From SIG424 sp045546695 (GTDB taxonomy: Bacteria; Bacillota; Clostridia; UBA1212; UBA1255), in NCBI GenBank assembly GCA_045546695.1, contig JAZQDE010000051.1:1-55799 (forward strand): DNA of 55,799 bases. Reading direction: 5' to 3'. The translations under genes and the position numbers were made by a program. How positions within the stretch are numbered: the first letter of the stretch is position 1; each line of letters opens with the position of its first letter. Below, in pieces: positions 40,462 to 49,499 of this stretch. Below the pieces are notes generated by a model. The model saw only the letters and a list, made by a program, of their open reading frames with translations, ran no database searches and was not told the DNA's origin.

Positions 40462-40576
40462 CACCTCCAAATAACAATCTCGCCTGTATTTTACAGCCTG
40501 TGCGTGGCTGCAATTCCGTAAGGCACTGTAAATTCTATGAACTTACAGATTTGATGAGCCCCGTCAGAGCGGCAAC
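40462..40576 (-). ncRNA. L21 leader (cis-regulatory, rplU operon)
   Basis: A leader of about 115 nt between promoter and rplU. It folds as CTGTAA / TTACAG (40548-40526 on the minus strand) and as CAGCC / GGCTG (40510-40494) around ACGCACA. The position, the GACGGGGCTC segment and the CAGCCACGCACAGGCTG hairpin fit the Firmicutes L21 leader motif, thought to let a ribosomal protein repress its own operon. Confidence 0.7.
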
Positions 40577-40582
40577 TACCGA

Positions 40583-40611
40583 ATTTTATCACTAATTGCA
40601 GTGAGCGTCAA
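40583..40611 (-). promoter_or_regulatory. Promoter of the rplU-prp-rpmA operon
   Basis: Minus-strand TTGACG (40611-40606), a 17-bp spacer and TAAAAT (40588-40583). Confidence 0.8.
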
Positions 40612-40686
40612 GGATTAATTATTAATATTTCGCCTTTAATTACATAAATTAATGAATAAAGATTTAACATTTTGAATTTTCTTCTA

Positions 40687-40715
40687 TTGACAATGTTCGT
40701 ATCTCGTATTAAAAT
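40687..40715 (+). promoter_or_regulatory. Promoter of the CGSS-tail protein gene
   Basis: TTGACA (40687-40692), a 17-bp spacer and TAAAAT (40710-40715), about 50 bp before the AGGAGG. Confidence 0.75.
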
Positions 40716-40773
40716 CCATATATTAAACAACACGGGAGTGTTCTTGAATCATTTCATTATACAGGAGGTTTTT

Positions 40774-42537
40774 ATGAAAAAGTATTTTACTTTATTAGTT
40801 GTTTTTGCATTAATTTTGACAATGACAGCTCCATTATTCGTTACTGCAAATGACGCAGCAACAGAAGGCACCCGTACACTCGGTACAGGTGGTCTTGATT
40901 TTTATTCTATTACAATTCACTACGAGAGTCCTATCCTCATGGATTACTGGTATGGCAAGGCCGATGGCAGCACATCAAAGATTAACCTTTTCTTTGATCC
41001 TGAGATTACCGACGGCGACAAGTATGTTGATGAAAAAGGCAACTCTCTTAAAACTGATACAGTTGTTATCGGTGGCAATACATCAGGCGACTACTACGTT
41101 GTACAGTATAAGAACAGCGAAAACCCTGCGCTTTCCATCTACCCTGACATCACAGCAGTATCCAAGCCAAAGAAATATGCTTTCTACAACCACATTCAGA
41201 ATGGCAACGTTCTGATGGCTGTTGATACAACAAACTTCTATGGCCTTACAGAACCTTACGATGAAGGCAAAGCTTATGTAAACCAGAATCCTAACGTTGT
41301 ATACGGTAGCGATGGTTATGCTCTTGCTGTTGAGACAGATTCTACAGGTGCTCCTTACAGAATCGATATCAATGGTTATGCATTCACATCAAATAACATC
41401 TGGGTAAGCCAGGACGGCAGAAGATGTGAGCTTTTCGTTAACGTACCTGTTCTCCGTAAGACCGGCGCTGTAAATAAGAAGGGTGTTCCGGTTACTGAAT
41501 GGGCAAATTCTGATACATACGCAGCTCTTGATTTTGATGTAAGATTTGATGAAAATGGTAAAATTATCAACATCATGGATATTCAGAATATTTACTATGT
41601 TCCTCAGGCAGACTACGATGCATTCCTTGCTAACGAAAGCCAGATGACAATCATGCCTACAAAATATGATCTTCAGGCTAAACGTTCTGACTATGAGACT
41701 GAAAAAGAATATGAAAGCGCAGTTAAAGCTGAAAAGAAAGCTATCGACGGCGAATACTATGATAAAGTATATGCACAGCTCTTCAAGCTTAAATATGCTG
41801 AAGGCATTAAAGACCTTAACAAAGACGGCGTCCTCGACTACAACGATGATGAGACATACTACACAAGAGAGATTACAGCAGAAGATATTCTCTTCACAAC
41901 AGTTGAAGGTAAGTCAATCCCTGTAAACGGTACACCTATCATGGCTACACCTCAGACAACAGTTAAGATTAAAGATATCACAGTTGAGATTGATGCTCTT
42001 GGCACACAGACATATACAGATCTCGCATCTGATCCTCAGCAGCAGAATATCATTACAGTTACACTTAATGACTGTCTTGCAAACGTTAACTTCTACAACA
42101 AATGTCTTGCTGAAAACAGAATTACTCAGGAAGAATTTGATGCAATGGCTAAATCAATCCTTGGTACTGTAAAGAGCGTTACTACAAAGACTGAGATGGT
42201 AGCTGATGCAAAGACAGAGAGTACAACAGTTAAGAGCCTCAGCTTAGGTCTCACACCTGAACAGCTTGCAGCTATTTCAAGAAAACCTGCTACTCTTTAT
42301 GTTAACTTCACAATCGGCACACACCAGCCTGTAGCAGCATACCAGGAGTATATTGATCACAGCAACTATCTCCTTAAAGACTTTGATCCTGTATCAATTT
42401 CAGTTAAGACTGACAAAGATCTTCCACCTGTAATTGAGACAGAAAAAGAAGACAAAGGTTGCGGCTCTTCAGCAGCAATCGCTCAGGCAATGCTCGTACT
42501 CGGTGCAGCACTTGTTATTAAACGTAAAAAAAGATGA
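40774..42537 (+). CDS. Secreted protein with CGSS-type C-terminal tail (587 aa)
   Basis: ATG 40774 is preceded by AGGAGG. A signal peptide (MKKYFTLLVVFALILTM, cleavage near TAN) opens an extracellular protein rich in Tyr, Asp and Thr. A single EF-hand or dockerin-like calcium loop, DLNKDGVLDYND, lies at 41812-41847. The protein ends KGCGSS, a hydrophobic segment and IKRKKR, the same tail as the protein at 648-1997. A long helical segment with Lys/Glu repeats (YETEKEYESAVKAEKKAI) precedes the calcium loop. No known family recognised. Terminator at 42558-42589; monocistronic. Confidence 0.85.
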   Translation: MKKYFTLLVVFALILTMTAPLFVTANDAATEGTRTLGTGGLDFYSITIHYESPILMDYWYGKADGSTSKINLFFDPEITDGDKYVDEKGNSLKTDTVVIGGNTSGDYYVVQYKNSENPALSIYPDITAVSKPKKYAFYNHIQNGNVLMAVDTTNFYGLTEPYDEGKAYVNQNPNVVYGSDGYALAVETDSTGAPYRIDINGYAFTSNNIWVSQDGRRCELFVNVPVLRKTGAVNKKGVPVTEWANSDTYAALDFDVRFDENGKIINIMDIQNIYYVPQADYDAFLANESQMTIMPTKYDLQAKRSDYETEKEYESAVKAEKKAIDGEYYDKVYAQLFKLKYAEGIKDLNKDGVLDYNDDETYYTREITAEDILFTTVEGKSIPVNGTPIMATPQTTVKIKDITVEIDALGTQTYTDLASDPQQQNIITVTLNDCLANVNFYNKCLAENRITQEEFDAMAKSILGTVKSVTTKTEMVADAKTESTTVKSLSLGLTPEQLAAISRKPATLYVNFTIGTHQPVAAYQEYIDHSNYLLKDFDPVSISVKTDKDLPPVIETEKEDKGCGSSAAIAQAMLVLGAALVIKRKKR

Positions 42538-42557
42538 ATGATTCATAATACTTAATT

Positions 42558-42589
42558 GAAGGGTGACTCGTTGTCACCCTTCTTTTTTT
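42558..42589 (+). terminator. Intrinsic terminator
   Basis: Stem GAAGGGTGAC / GTCACCCTTC with a 5-nt loop followed by TTTTTTT, 20 bp after the stop codon of the secreted protein. Confidence 0.92.
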
Positions 42590-42609
42590 CATATTTTTTT
42601 AACAATTAA

Positions 42610-42638
42610 TTGACTTTTCCTATTCCCTACTGTATCAT
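42610..42638 (+). promoter_or_regulatory. Promoter of the CorC/HlyC gene
   Basis: TTGACT (42610-42615), a 17-bp spacer and TATCAT (42633-42638). Confidence 0.7.
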
Positions 42639-42678
42639 ATACGAATAAATCATTTTTGAAAGGATTTGAATTTTTCTT

Positions 42679-44091
42679 ATGAACGATGATGGCATACCCT
42701 TGTGGTTTTTGGCTTCAGACACAGTATCAGTTGACACGGGGAAATTAGTTCTCCAGATTCTATTAATTGTTCTTCTTACTTTTATTAACGCCTTTTTTGC
42801 TGCATCAGAATTTGCATTGATGAATCTGAATGACAACAAAATCAAAAAGACTGCAGAAAAAGGCAATAAAAAAGCAAAATTCCTTCTGAAAATTATTGAT
42901 AACCCGAGCAAATTTTTATCAACAATTCAGGTTGGTGTTACATTTGCAGGTTTCTTATCAAGTGCGATTGCATCTTCTTCGTTTGCATCAATCATCATCA
43001 ATGCCCTGTCGGCAAAGTTTGATTGGGTCGCAAACAACAGCAACATATTATATCCCGTTGTACTCGTACTTATTACCCTCATATTATCGTTTATAACGCT
43101 CATTTTCGGCGAACTTGTTCCGAAACGAATCGGAATGCGTAACAGTGAAAAATTTGCTTTAAGGTCCGTTACGCCTCTTAGAATAACAGGTGTAATATTC
43201 GCTCCGTTTATCGCATTGCTTACTCTTTGCGTTAATGGTGTTCTCAGACTGATTGGTATCAATCCACACGAGGACGAAGAGACTGCAACAGAAGAAGAGA
43301 TTATGCTTATGGTAAACGAAGGTCAGGAAAAAGGCCTTATCGGTGACGAAGAAAGTGAAATGATAAGCAATATATTCCAGTTCAACGACAAGACCGCGAT
43401 GGACGTCATGACACACCGTACAGAGCTTTGTTCATTAAAACTCACTGATTCTTATCTTACAGTTCTAAACGCTGCCACAAGCGAAAAATACTCGCGCTTC
43501 CCTGTTTACGACGGAGGCATTGACAATATCGTCGGTATTATTCATATAAAGGATTTACTTAAGGTTGATGAATTCGGATTCAATGTCAGTGACATTATGA
43601 GACCTGCATGTTTCGTACCGGAATCTCAGAAAATAGATGACGTTCTCAAGACTCTCCAGACAAACAACAATCATATGGCAATCGTAGTCGACGAATACGG
43701 CGGCACGTCTGGCATTATTACGATGGAAGATATTCTGGAAGAGCTTGTCGGCAACATCCGTGATGAATACGACGCAGACGAGATTGAAGAGACACAGAGT
43801 CTTATTCAACAAATTGATGATACTACTTATGTGATCGACGGCTTTGCCGAGATCAGTGATATCAACGAATCATTGGATACAGAACTTCCCAGAGAAGAAT
43901 ATGAAACAATAAACGGCCTCGTTATTGCACTACTGGGCGAAATCCCAGACGAAAACGAGCATCCGGAAGTCACATTCGATCGTTACAAATTTACAGTATC
44001 TGAGAGTAACGAAAAGTTTATTACAAAGATCAAATTAGAAATACTTCCCCCTGTTGAAAACCAGGAGGAAGAAGAAACCGAAGATTTATAA
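42679..44091 (+). CDS. CNNM/CorC-HlyC family membrane protein (470 aa)
   Basis: Domains: an N-terminal CNNM (DUF21) membrane part with three to four helices (about 20-180; FINAFFAASEFALMNL is the family hallmark), a CBS pair (about 220-345; VMTHRTELCSL..FPVYDGGIDNIVGIIHIKDLL, VVDEYGGTSGIITMEDILEELVGNI) and a CorC_HlyC domain (about 370-455). Proteins of this type handle Mg2+ or Co2+ extrusion. The ribosome site AAAGGA is 14 nt from the ATG, so the start is slightly uncertain. It is convergent with the TraX gene, the stops being 1 bp apart. Confidence 0.93.
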   Translation: MNDDGIPLWFLASDTVSVDTGKLVLQILLIVLLTFINAFFAASEFALMNLNDNKIKKTAEKGNKKAKFLLKIIDNPSKFLSTIQVGVTFAGFLSSAIASSSFASIIINALSAKFDWVANNSNILYPVVLVLITLILSFITLIFGELVPKRIGMRNSEKFALRSVTPLRITGVIFAPFIALLTLCVNGVLRLIGINPHEDEETATEEEIMLMVNEGQEKGLIGDEESEMISNIFQFNDKTAMDVMTHRTELCSLKLTDSYLTVLNAATSEKYSRFPVYDGGIDNIVGIIHIKDLLKVDEFGFNVSDIMRPACFVPESQKIDDVLKTLQTNNNHMAIVVDEYGGTSGIITMEDILEELVGNIRDEYDADEIEETQSLIQQIDDTTYVIDGFAEISDINESLDTELPREEYETINGLVIALLGEIPDENEHPEVTFDRYKFTVSESNEKFITKIKLEILPPVENQEEEETEDL

Positions 44092-44092
44092 T

Positions 44093-44830
44093 TTAATGCG
44101 CTGTCAATTTTAAGATAAGCAATACAACAAGTAAAAGTGTGTAATATGAGTAGCTGAGTATTTTGCACGAAGGACCCTTTTCACCGTTGTAATTCTTAAT
44201 AATAGGCAGCGCTAATATTGCGCCCAGAAGAGTCATATTCTGGTAACACTCAGTTATAAACGACTGGTCTTCGAGCTTAACCATCTTTAGAAAAACAAAG
44301 CAGACAACAGCTATTACAGCGACATAACTTGTAATATAGTATGCCTTTTCATAGAATTTCTTTTCTTTACAGATGTGCATAATGAACATAATGATCAATG
44401 CATGCGGGCACAATTCAAGGCCAATCAGGAACGTCGCAAAAACTACAATAAAGCCAACACAGAATATTCGCTGGAACTTGTTTTTCATCTTGTCATACAT
44501 ATAAACTGACGCAAGGCAGACAAACGAAGTCAGTGCGAGACTGTAAAAAAGATGTATATCGCCCGGATCATCCTGGCTCATGAATACATATCTGTACGGA
44601 AGCGCTGAAATAATTGCTACTGCAAGAGATTTGAGCATAAGCTTGTTTATAGAGCGTGTCTTTTCAACAGCCTCATCAATCAGTAATGCAAACAGCGGAA
44701 TAGCCGCACATCCAATCGTAGCAAGTCCGTATTTTAACGCCGTATTTGAAATAAAACCTGAATATGCCACTGTGTATGCAGTCAGGCATATAAAAGCTAT
44801 TATCTTAATTTTAAAAGAATTAAACTTCAT
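44093..44830 (-). CDS. TraX family membrane protein (245 aa)
   Basis: Seven or eight predicted membrane helices. The TraX pattern IPLFALLIDEAVEKTRSINKLMLKSLAVAIISALPYR and the end NGEKGPSCKILSYSYYTLLLVVL are recognisable. Plasmid TraX acetylates pilin; chromosomal homologues in Firmicutes are putative membrane acyltransferases. The His of the usual DHIG motif is absent from the first helix (YTVAYSGFISN), so catalysis is uncertain. It follows the HdeD-like gene by 9 bp. Confidence 0.75.
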   Translation of the reverse strand: MKFNSFKIKIIAFICLTAYTVAYSGFISNTALKYGLATIGCAAIPLFALLIDEAVEKTRSINKLMLKSLAVAIISALPYRYVFMSQDDPGDIHLFYSLALTSFVCLASVYMYDKMKNKFQRIFCVGFIVVFATFLIGLELCPHALIIMFIMHICKEKKFYEKAYYITSYVAVIAVVCFVFLKMVKLEDQSFITECYQNMTLLGAILALPIIKNYNGEKGPSCKILSYSYYTLLLVVLLILKLTAH

Positions 44831-44839
44831 CTTATCACC

Positions 44840-45373
44840 TTATTTGTTATATGAAAAAGGTTCTGCAAGCAGAGTAAGAGCCGAGAAAATCATGTAGTAA
44901 CACGTAAGCATTACATCTGTAAGAACCTCTGAAAACGGATTTATCAATAAAAATGCAAAAATTACAAGGTTTGCAACTCCGGCGATAAACAATCTCTGCC
45001 ATTTCTGGAATTGAAGGTATTTTATCTGTACAGAAGTCGCGATTTGTGTCACTGCTGACAAAAGTGCCCAGAAAGCAAGAACCATCGGTATATTATCAAT
45101 AAGCATGTTGTAGTTTTTCAGGAAAAACATCACAGCAATCACTACACAGAACATTCCCTGAGATAAAATCCATCCTGGTTTGAAAAACCATTTTTTGTTA
45201 ATCAGATATGAGAAAATAAGGAGAATACCTACAATACAGATTACAACAGACAAGACAAGCACATTATAATATGCTTCCTTGAATGGAAACAGAAGAATTG
45301 CAAGACCTGCAAGTATATATATAAATCCGGAAAGGAATAATATAAGATTGTTGTTCTTTCTCTCTATCTTCAT
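44840..45373 (-). CDS. HdeD/DUF308-like membrane protein (177 aa)
   Basis: Six hydrophobic segments in three pairs. The fragment GWILSQGMFCVVIAVMFF is a typical DUF308 repeat. HdeD in E. coli is an acid-stress membrane protein; here the role is unknown. It sits between galE (15 bp) and the TraX gene, probably in one transcript. Confidence 0.65.
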   Translation of the reverse strand: MKIERKNNNLILFLSGFIYILAGLAILLFPFKEAYYNVLVLSVVICIVGILLIFSYLINKKWFFKPGWILSQGMFCVVIAVMFFLKNYNMLIDNIPMVLAFWALLSAVTQIATSVQIKYLQFQKWQRLFIAGVANLVIFAFLLINPFSEVLTDVMLTCYYMIFSALTLLAEPFSYNK

Positions 45374-45388
45374 ATCGGTCTCCCCTTC

Positions 45389-46393
45389 TTATTTATTTGC
45401 AAGTACAGCAGCCTTGTATCCGTCTCTGCACATTGTCTCAAGGTCAAGAGTAGTTTTCCATCCAAGAAGCTTGTATGCTTTATCGGGATTTGCATAGCAT
45501 GCATCAATATCACCCGGGCGGCGAGCCTCAATAGAATACGGAATATCTACCTCATTTACACGGATAAACGTATTTATAAGGTCAAATACTGAAAAACCGG
45601 AACCTGTACCAAGGTTAAATGCCTCAACTTTATTGTTTTCCATCGCATAAGAAAGAGCTGCAACATGTCCGCGTGCAAGGTCACTTACATGGATATAATC
45701 ACGTACTCCAGTGCCGTCGTGAGTATTGTAATCATTACCAAATACTGTAATGTAAGGAGTCTTTCTGAGTGCAACATTAAGAATACGTGGCATAATGTTA
45801 TTCGGTGTTCCCTTCGGGCTCTCACAAAGAAGTCCGCTTGAATGTGCACCGATAGGATTGAAGTAACGAAGAAGAATTACAGACCAGCTGTTGTCTGATA
45901 CCCACAGGTCTCTTAAAATCTCTTCAATAATGAGCTTTGTTCTGCCATAGGGATTCGTAACAGGTCCGAGCGGGAAATCTTCCATTATCGGCAAAGAAGC
46001 GGGATTGCCATATACTGTCGCAGATGAGCTGAATATAATTCTCTTAACGTTATGTGCTGCCATAACCCGGAGAAGCGTCACAGTACCGCCAACGTTGTTT
46101 TCATAATAAGAAAGCGGCATTGCAACAGACTCGCCTACTGCCTTGAGTCCTGCAAAATGAATAACACAATCAAATTTATTTTCACTGAAAATCTTATCGA
46201 GTAAATCTCTGTCTCTGATATCACATTCGACAAATTTAAAATCTTTACCTGTTATAGCTTTTATTTTATCAACAGCGTCAATACTGCAGTTTGATAAATT
46301 GTCAATAACAACAATCTCGTGTCCGCTCTCAAGAAGCTCAACACACGTATGACTACCAATAAAACCTATACCACCTGTAACTAAAATGTTCAT
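45389..46393 (-). CDS. galE: UDP-glucose 4-epimerase GalE (334 aa)
   Basis: An extended SDR: NAD motif TGGIGFIGSH (6-15), catalytic S124 in FSSSATVYG and YxxxK (Y149, K153) in NPYGRTK, then the galE signatures NPIGAH and GTGVRDYIHV. It interconverts UDP-glucose and UDP-galactose for galactose use and glycan synthesis. The ribosome site AGGAAGG precedes the ATG. It lies downstream of the flavoprotein gene with a 38-bp gap. Confidence 0.95.
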   Translation of the reverse strand: MNILVTGGIGFIGSHTCVELLESGHEIVVIDNLSNCSIDAVDKIKAITGKDFKFVECDIRDRDLLDKIFSENKFDCVIHFAGLKAVGESVAMPLSYYENNVGGTVTLLRVMAAHNVKRIIFSSSATVYGNPASLPIMEDFPLGPVTNPYGRTKLIIEEILRDLWVSDNSWSVILLRYFNPIGAHSSGLLCESPKGTPNNIMPRILNVALRKTPYITVFGNDYNTHDGTGVRDYIHVSDLARGHVAALSYAMENNKVEAFNLGTGSGFSVFDLINTFIRVNEVDIPYSIEARRPGDIDACYANPDKAYKLLGWKTTLDLETMCRDGYKAAVLANK

Positions 46394-46431
46394 AATACAC
46401 CTTCCTGGTCAACATTAATTTTCGTTTATCT

Positions 46432-47673
46432 TTATATATTATTTGACGGAAAAACGCAAGACCCGGCTGCGTATCCCGTTGAAAAAGCAATGGTCAGATT
46501 AAATCCGCCGGTATATCCGTCAACATCAATAACTTCCCCGGCAAAATAAAGCCCTCTGCAAAGCTTGGACTCCATCGTTTTAGGGTTAATCTCTTTAACA
46601 TTGACACCGCCGGCAGTAATAATCGCCTCGCTGATATCCCCTTTTGAAACAATATTTATATCAAAATGCTTCAAAAGCTGTAAAATACGTTTTCTTTCCT
46701 GAGTTGTAATGGAATTTACCTGTTTATCCGGCGGGATCTGCGTTTTCATTACAAAAACAGGAATTATCTTTTTCGGAAGCAACGCATCGAGCGAATTTGC
46801 AAATATCTTGTTTTTCACCTGTGAAAAGTCTCGTAAAATGCGTTTATCAAGCGTCTCTTCATCAAGAGCCGGCTTGAAATCAATCTCTATTTTTGCAGGC
46901 ATACTGTCATTATAATGCGATGACGCACTTAAAATAACAGGGCCTGAAACACCATCGTGAGTGAAAACCATTTCACCGAAATCCTTGTAAACAGATTTGC
47001 CGCCTGTAAATAATTCAACGGCGATGTTTTTAAGTGAGCAACCTTCGAGTTCCGAAATATAAAAATCATCTGAAATCAGCGGACAAAGCGATGGTTTTGT
47101 TTCAATAATAGTGTGGCCGAGCTCTGAAGCAAACCTATATCCGTCTCCGGTAGAGCCGGTAAGCGGATACGAAAGACCGCCTGTCGCAACAAGCACATTC
47201 GGAGCCATATAGCGTTTCGTTTCTTTGCCTGAAACTGTCTCAACACCGCAAATTCCGTTATTGTCGCAGATGAGAGCAGTAACAGTACATTCGTTTATAA
47301 ATCGCACTCCGAGCTTGCGTGCCGTGTTTATCAGGCAATTTGCAACGTCCGTTGCGTTCTGGGATGCCGGGAAAACCCTTAATCCCCTTTCAACGACAAC
47401 GGGCAGACCGTTTTCTTCAAAAAAAGATATTATGTCATGGTTTGAAAAATTGTTAAAACATGACATAAGAAACTTAGAATTACCTGGAATGTTATCGAAA
47501 AGCTCTTGCTTTTCACAGGCATTTGTAATATTACATCTGCCTTTTCCTGTAATTCTAAGCTTCTTGCATAGAACTTTATTCTTTTCAAGGACGACAACAC
47601 GTGAGCCGTTTTTTGCAGCCTGTATTGCCGCCATAATGCCGGCCGGGCCGGCACCGATTACAATGAAGTCCAT
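46432..47673 (-). CDS. HI0933/BaiN-type FAD-dependent oxidoreductase (413 aa)
   Basis: N-terminal FAD motif VIGAGPAGIMAAIQAAKNG, then RITGKGRCNITN, GLRVFPASQ, VATGGLSYPLTGSTGDG and a C-terminal CRGLYFAGEVIDVDGYTGGFNL. This family includes the bile-acid flavoprotein BaiN, but members are general and the substrate is unknown. ATG 47673 is preferred (GGAGG 9 nt upstream); ATG 47682 lies inside the ribosome site. The ribosome site is within a hairpin shared with the end of the upstream gene. Confidence 0.88.
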   Translation of the reverse strand: MDFIVIGAGPAGIMAAIQAAKNGSRVVVLEKNKVLCKKLRITGKGRCNITNACEKQELFDNIPGNSKFLMSCFNNFSNHDIISFFEENGLPVVVERGLRVFPASQNATDVANCLINTARKLGVRFINECTVTALICDNNGICGVETVSGKETKRYMAPNVLVATGGLSYPLTGSTGDGYRFASELGHTIIETKPSLCPLISDDFYISELEGCSLKNIAVELFTGGKSVYKDFGEMVFTHDGVSGPVILSASSHYNDSMPAKIEIDFKPALDEETLDKRILRDFSQVKNKIFANSLDALLPKKIIPVFVMKTQIPPDKQVNSITTQERKRILQLLKHFDINIVSKGDISEAIITAGGVNVKEINPKTMESKLCRGLYFAGEVIDVDGYTGGFNLTIAFSTGYAAGSCVFPSNNI

Positions 47674-47676
47674 AAA

Positions 47677-47703
47677 ACACATCCTCCATCAAGCAGGATG
47701 TGT
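47677..47703 (-). promoter_or_regulatory. Intercistronic hairpin covering a ribosome site
   Basis: Perfect 9-bp arms ACACATCCT / AGGATGTGT with a 9-nt loop. The structure includes the stop codon of the carboxylase gene and the GGAGG of the flavoprotein gene, so ribosomes finishing the upstream gene could open it (translational coupling). TTTT follows the stem. Confidence 0.55.
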
Positions 47704-49086
47704 CTTATCGTTAAAATCAGCATTCTGGGCATCAAACTTATACTTCTCTGCCTGGCGCTTCTTAAAGAAGTTTGTAGCGGGCTGTGGGAAGAGTGCGTAT
47801 GAGAGCACATCCTCGTCCTGCTCGATATATTCTTTAATCTCGTTTCTGATTGACTCAAGCTCAGGAGCAATCAAATCTGCAGGTCTGCATGTGATCTGCT
47901 CTTCGCCCATGAGAATCTTCTTTGCAAACTCCGGATCGATAGGAGCCGGTGTACGGCCGTATTCGCCTTTTACAACGCCCTTGGCTTCTTTTGTTACCAT
48001 CTTATATCTTTCGCCGCTAAGCACGTTTAAAACGGCCTGAGAGCCTACAATCTGGCTTGTAGGTGTAACGAGCGGCGGATAACCGAGGTCTGCACGTACT
48101 CTCGGAACTTCTTTGAGTACTTCGTCATATTTATCTACTGCATTTGCCTGCTTGAGCTGTGACAAAAGGTTTGAAAGCATTCCGCCGGGAACCTGATAAA
48201 TAAGAGCCTTTGCGTCAACGCCGAGCATTTTAGGATCAAGAAGTCCTGACTTGAGATATTCTTCTCTGAGACCCTTGAAATAATTTGCAGCTTCGTTCAG
48301 TGCTTCAAGATCAAGACCTGTATCGTATTCTGTACCCTGAAGTGTAGCAACAATTGGCTCTGTAGCGGGCTGGGACGTACCGAGTGCCAGTGGTGACAGC
48401 GCGCAGTCGATAATATCAACGCCTGCTTCAATAGCTTTAAGATATGTCATCGAACCGCAACCACTTGTGTAGTGTGTGTGAAGTTCGATCGGGATATTAA
48501 CGTTCTCTTTGAGAGCTTTAACGAGGTTGTATGCTTCGTATGGAACGAGCAGACCTGCCATATCTTTGATACAAATCGATGAAGCACCCATTGATTCAAT
48601 TGTCTTTGCATCTTTTACAAATACGTCAATGCTGTGGTACGGACTTGTTGTGTAGCAGATACATCCCTGCGCATGGCCGCCTTCTTTTACACAGGCCTTC
48701 ATAGCGCGCTCGATATTTCTCGGATCGTTAAGAGCGTCAAAAATACGGATAATATCGATACCATTTGCGACTGCTTTTTGTACAAAGTAGTCAACAACGT
48801 CATCTGCATAGTGCTTGTATCCGAGGATATTCTGGCCTCTGAAAAGCATCTGAAGAGGTGTTTTCTTTGCCTTAGCCTTAATCTTGCGGAGTCTTTCCCA
48901 CGGATCTTCATTCAAAAATCTTAATGATGCGTCAAAAGTAGCACCGCCCCATGCTTCTAAAGCATTATAGCCGATGTTATCAAGCTGCTCTACGATCGGA
49001 AGCATCTGCTCGGTCGGCATTCTTGTTGCGATCAGGGACTGATGCGCATCTCTTAATACTGTTTCTGTTATTCTGACTTTAGCCAA
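47689..49086 (-). CDS. Oxaloacetate decarboxylase alpha / transcarboxylase 5S-type subunit (465 aa)
   Basis: A DRE-TIM metallolyase of the pyruvate carboxyltransferase group: ITETVLRDAHQSLIATR, WGGATFDASLRFL, CICYTTSPYHS, ICIKDMAG with the Lys that becomes carbamylated, and ELHTHYTSGCG (metal His). No biotinyl domain at the C-terminus; the biotin carrier is the adjacent separate gene (18 bp). With the carboxyltransferase upstream it would move a carboxyl between biotin and pyruvate or oxaloacetate. Confidence 0.92.
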   Translation of the reverse strand: MAKVRITETVLRDAHQSLIATRMPTEQMLPIVEQLDNIGYNALEAWGGATFDASLRFLNEDPWERLRKIKAKAKKTPLQMLFRGQNILGYKHYADDVVDYFVQKAVANGIDIIRIFDALNDPRNIERAMKACVKEGGHAQGCICYTTSPYHSIDVFVKDAKTIESMGASSICIKDMAGLLVPYEAYNLVKALKENVNIPIELHTHYTSGCGSMTYLKAIEAGVDIIDCALSPLALGTSQPATEPIVATLQGTEYDTGLDLEALNEAANYFKGLREEYLKSGLLDPKMLGVDAKALIYQVPGGMLSNLLSQLKQANAVDKYDEVLKEVPRVRADLGYPPLVTPTSQIVGSQAVLNVLSGERYKMVTKEAKGVVKGEYGRTPAPIDPEFAKKILMGEEQITCRPADLIAPELESIRNEIKEYIEQDEDVLSYALFPQPATNFFKKRQAEKYKFDAQNADFNDKTHPA

Positions 49087-49104
49087 TGTTATAACGTCCT
49101 TTCA

Positions 49105-49473
49105 TTAATTAAAGCTGATAAGTACATCGCCTGTATTTACTGATGCACCTTGAGTTACGTTAACGCTTGCGATAACGCCGTCTGCAGGCATAGTGATATC
49201 ATTTTCCATCTTCATAGCTTCAAGAACGATAACTACATCGCCTTTTTTAAGACTGTCGCCTGCCTTTACATTCAGTTTAAGAACTGTACCAGGCATCGGA
49301 GCTGAGATTGTCTGTCCGCCTGCTGCGCCCTGAGGTGCTACTGCAGCTGCTTTGGGAGCTGCCTGTACGGGAGCCTTTGCTGCTACGGGAGCTGCCTGTA
49401 CGGGAGCCTGACCGCCAACTTCTTCTACTTCTGCTTCATATGTTACACCATTAATTTTAACAACGTATTTCAT
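49105..49473 (-). CDS. Biotin carboxyl carrier protein (122 aa)
   Basis: Starts MKYVVKINGVTYEAEV; AAGGAA stands 10 nt before this ATG, which is preferred to a TTG 30 nt upstream. A flexible Ala/Pro linker (APVQAAPVAAKAP) leads to the biotinyl domain with EAMKMEN, biotinylated K88. It lies between the carboxyltransferase and the OadA/5S-like genes, the layout of 1.3S or OadG-less carriers. Confidence 0.94.
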   Translation of the reverse strand: MKYVVKINGVTYEAEVEEVGGQAPVQAAPVAAKAPVQAAPKAAAVAPQGAAGGQTISAPMPGTVLKLNVKAGDSLKKGDVVIVLEAMKMENDITMPADGVIASVNVTQGASVNTGDVLISFN

Positions 49474-49499
49474 ATTCAATCTATTCCTTTCTATGTAAA

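Noticed and set aside
40462..40576. T-box or metabolite riboswitch before rplU
   Set aside because: No T-box sequence or specifier loop; position and hairpins fit the L21 leader.
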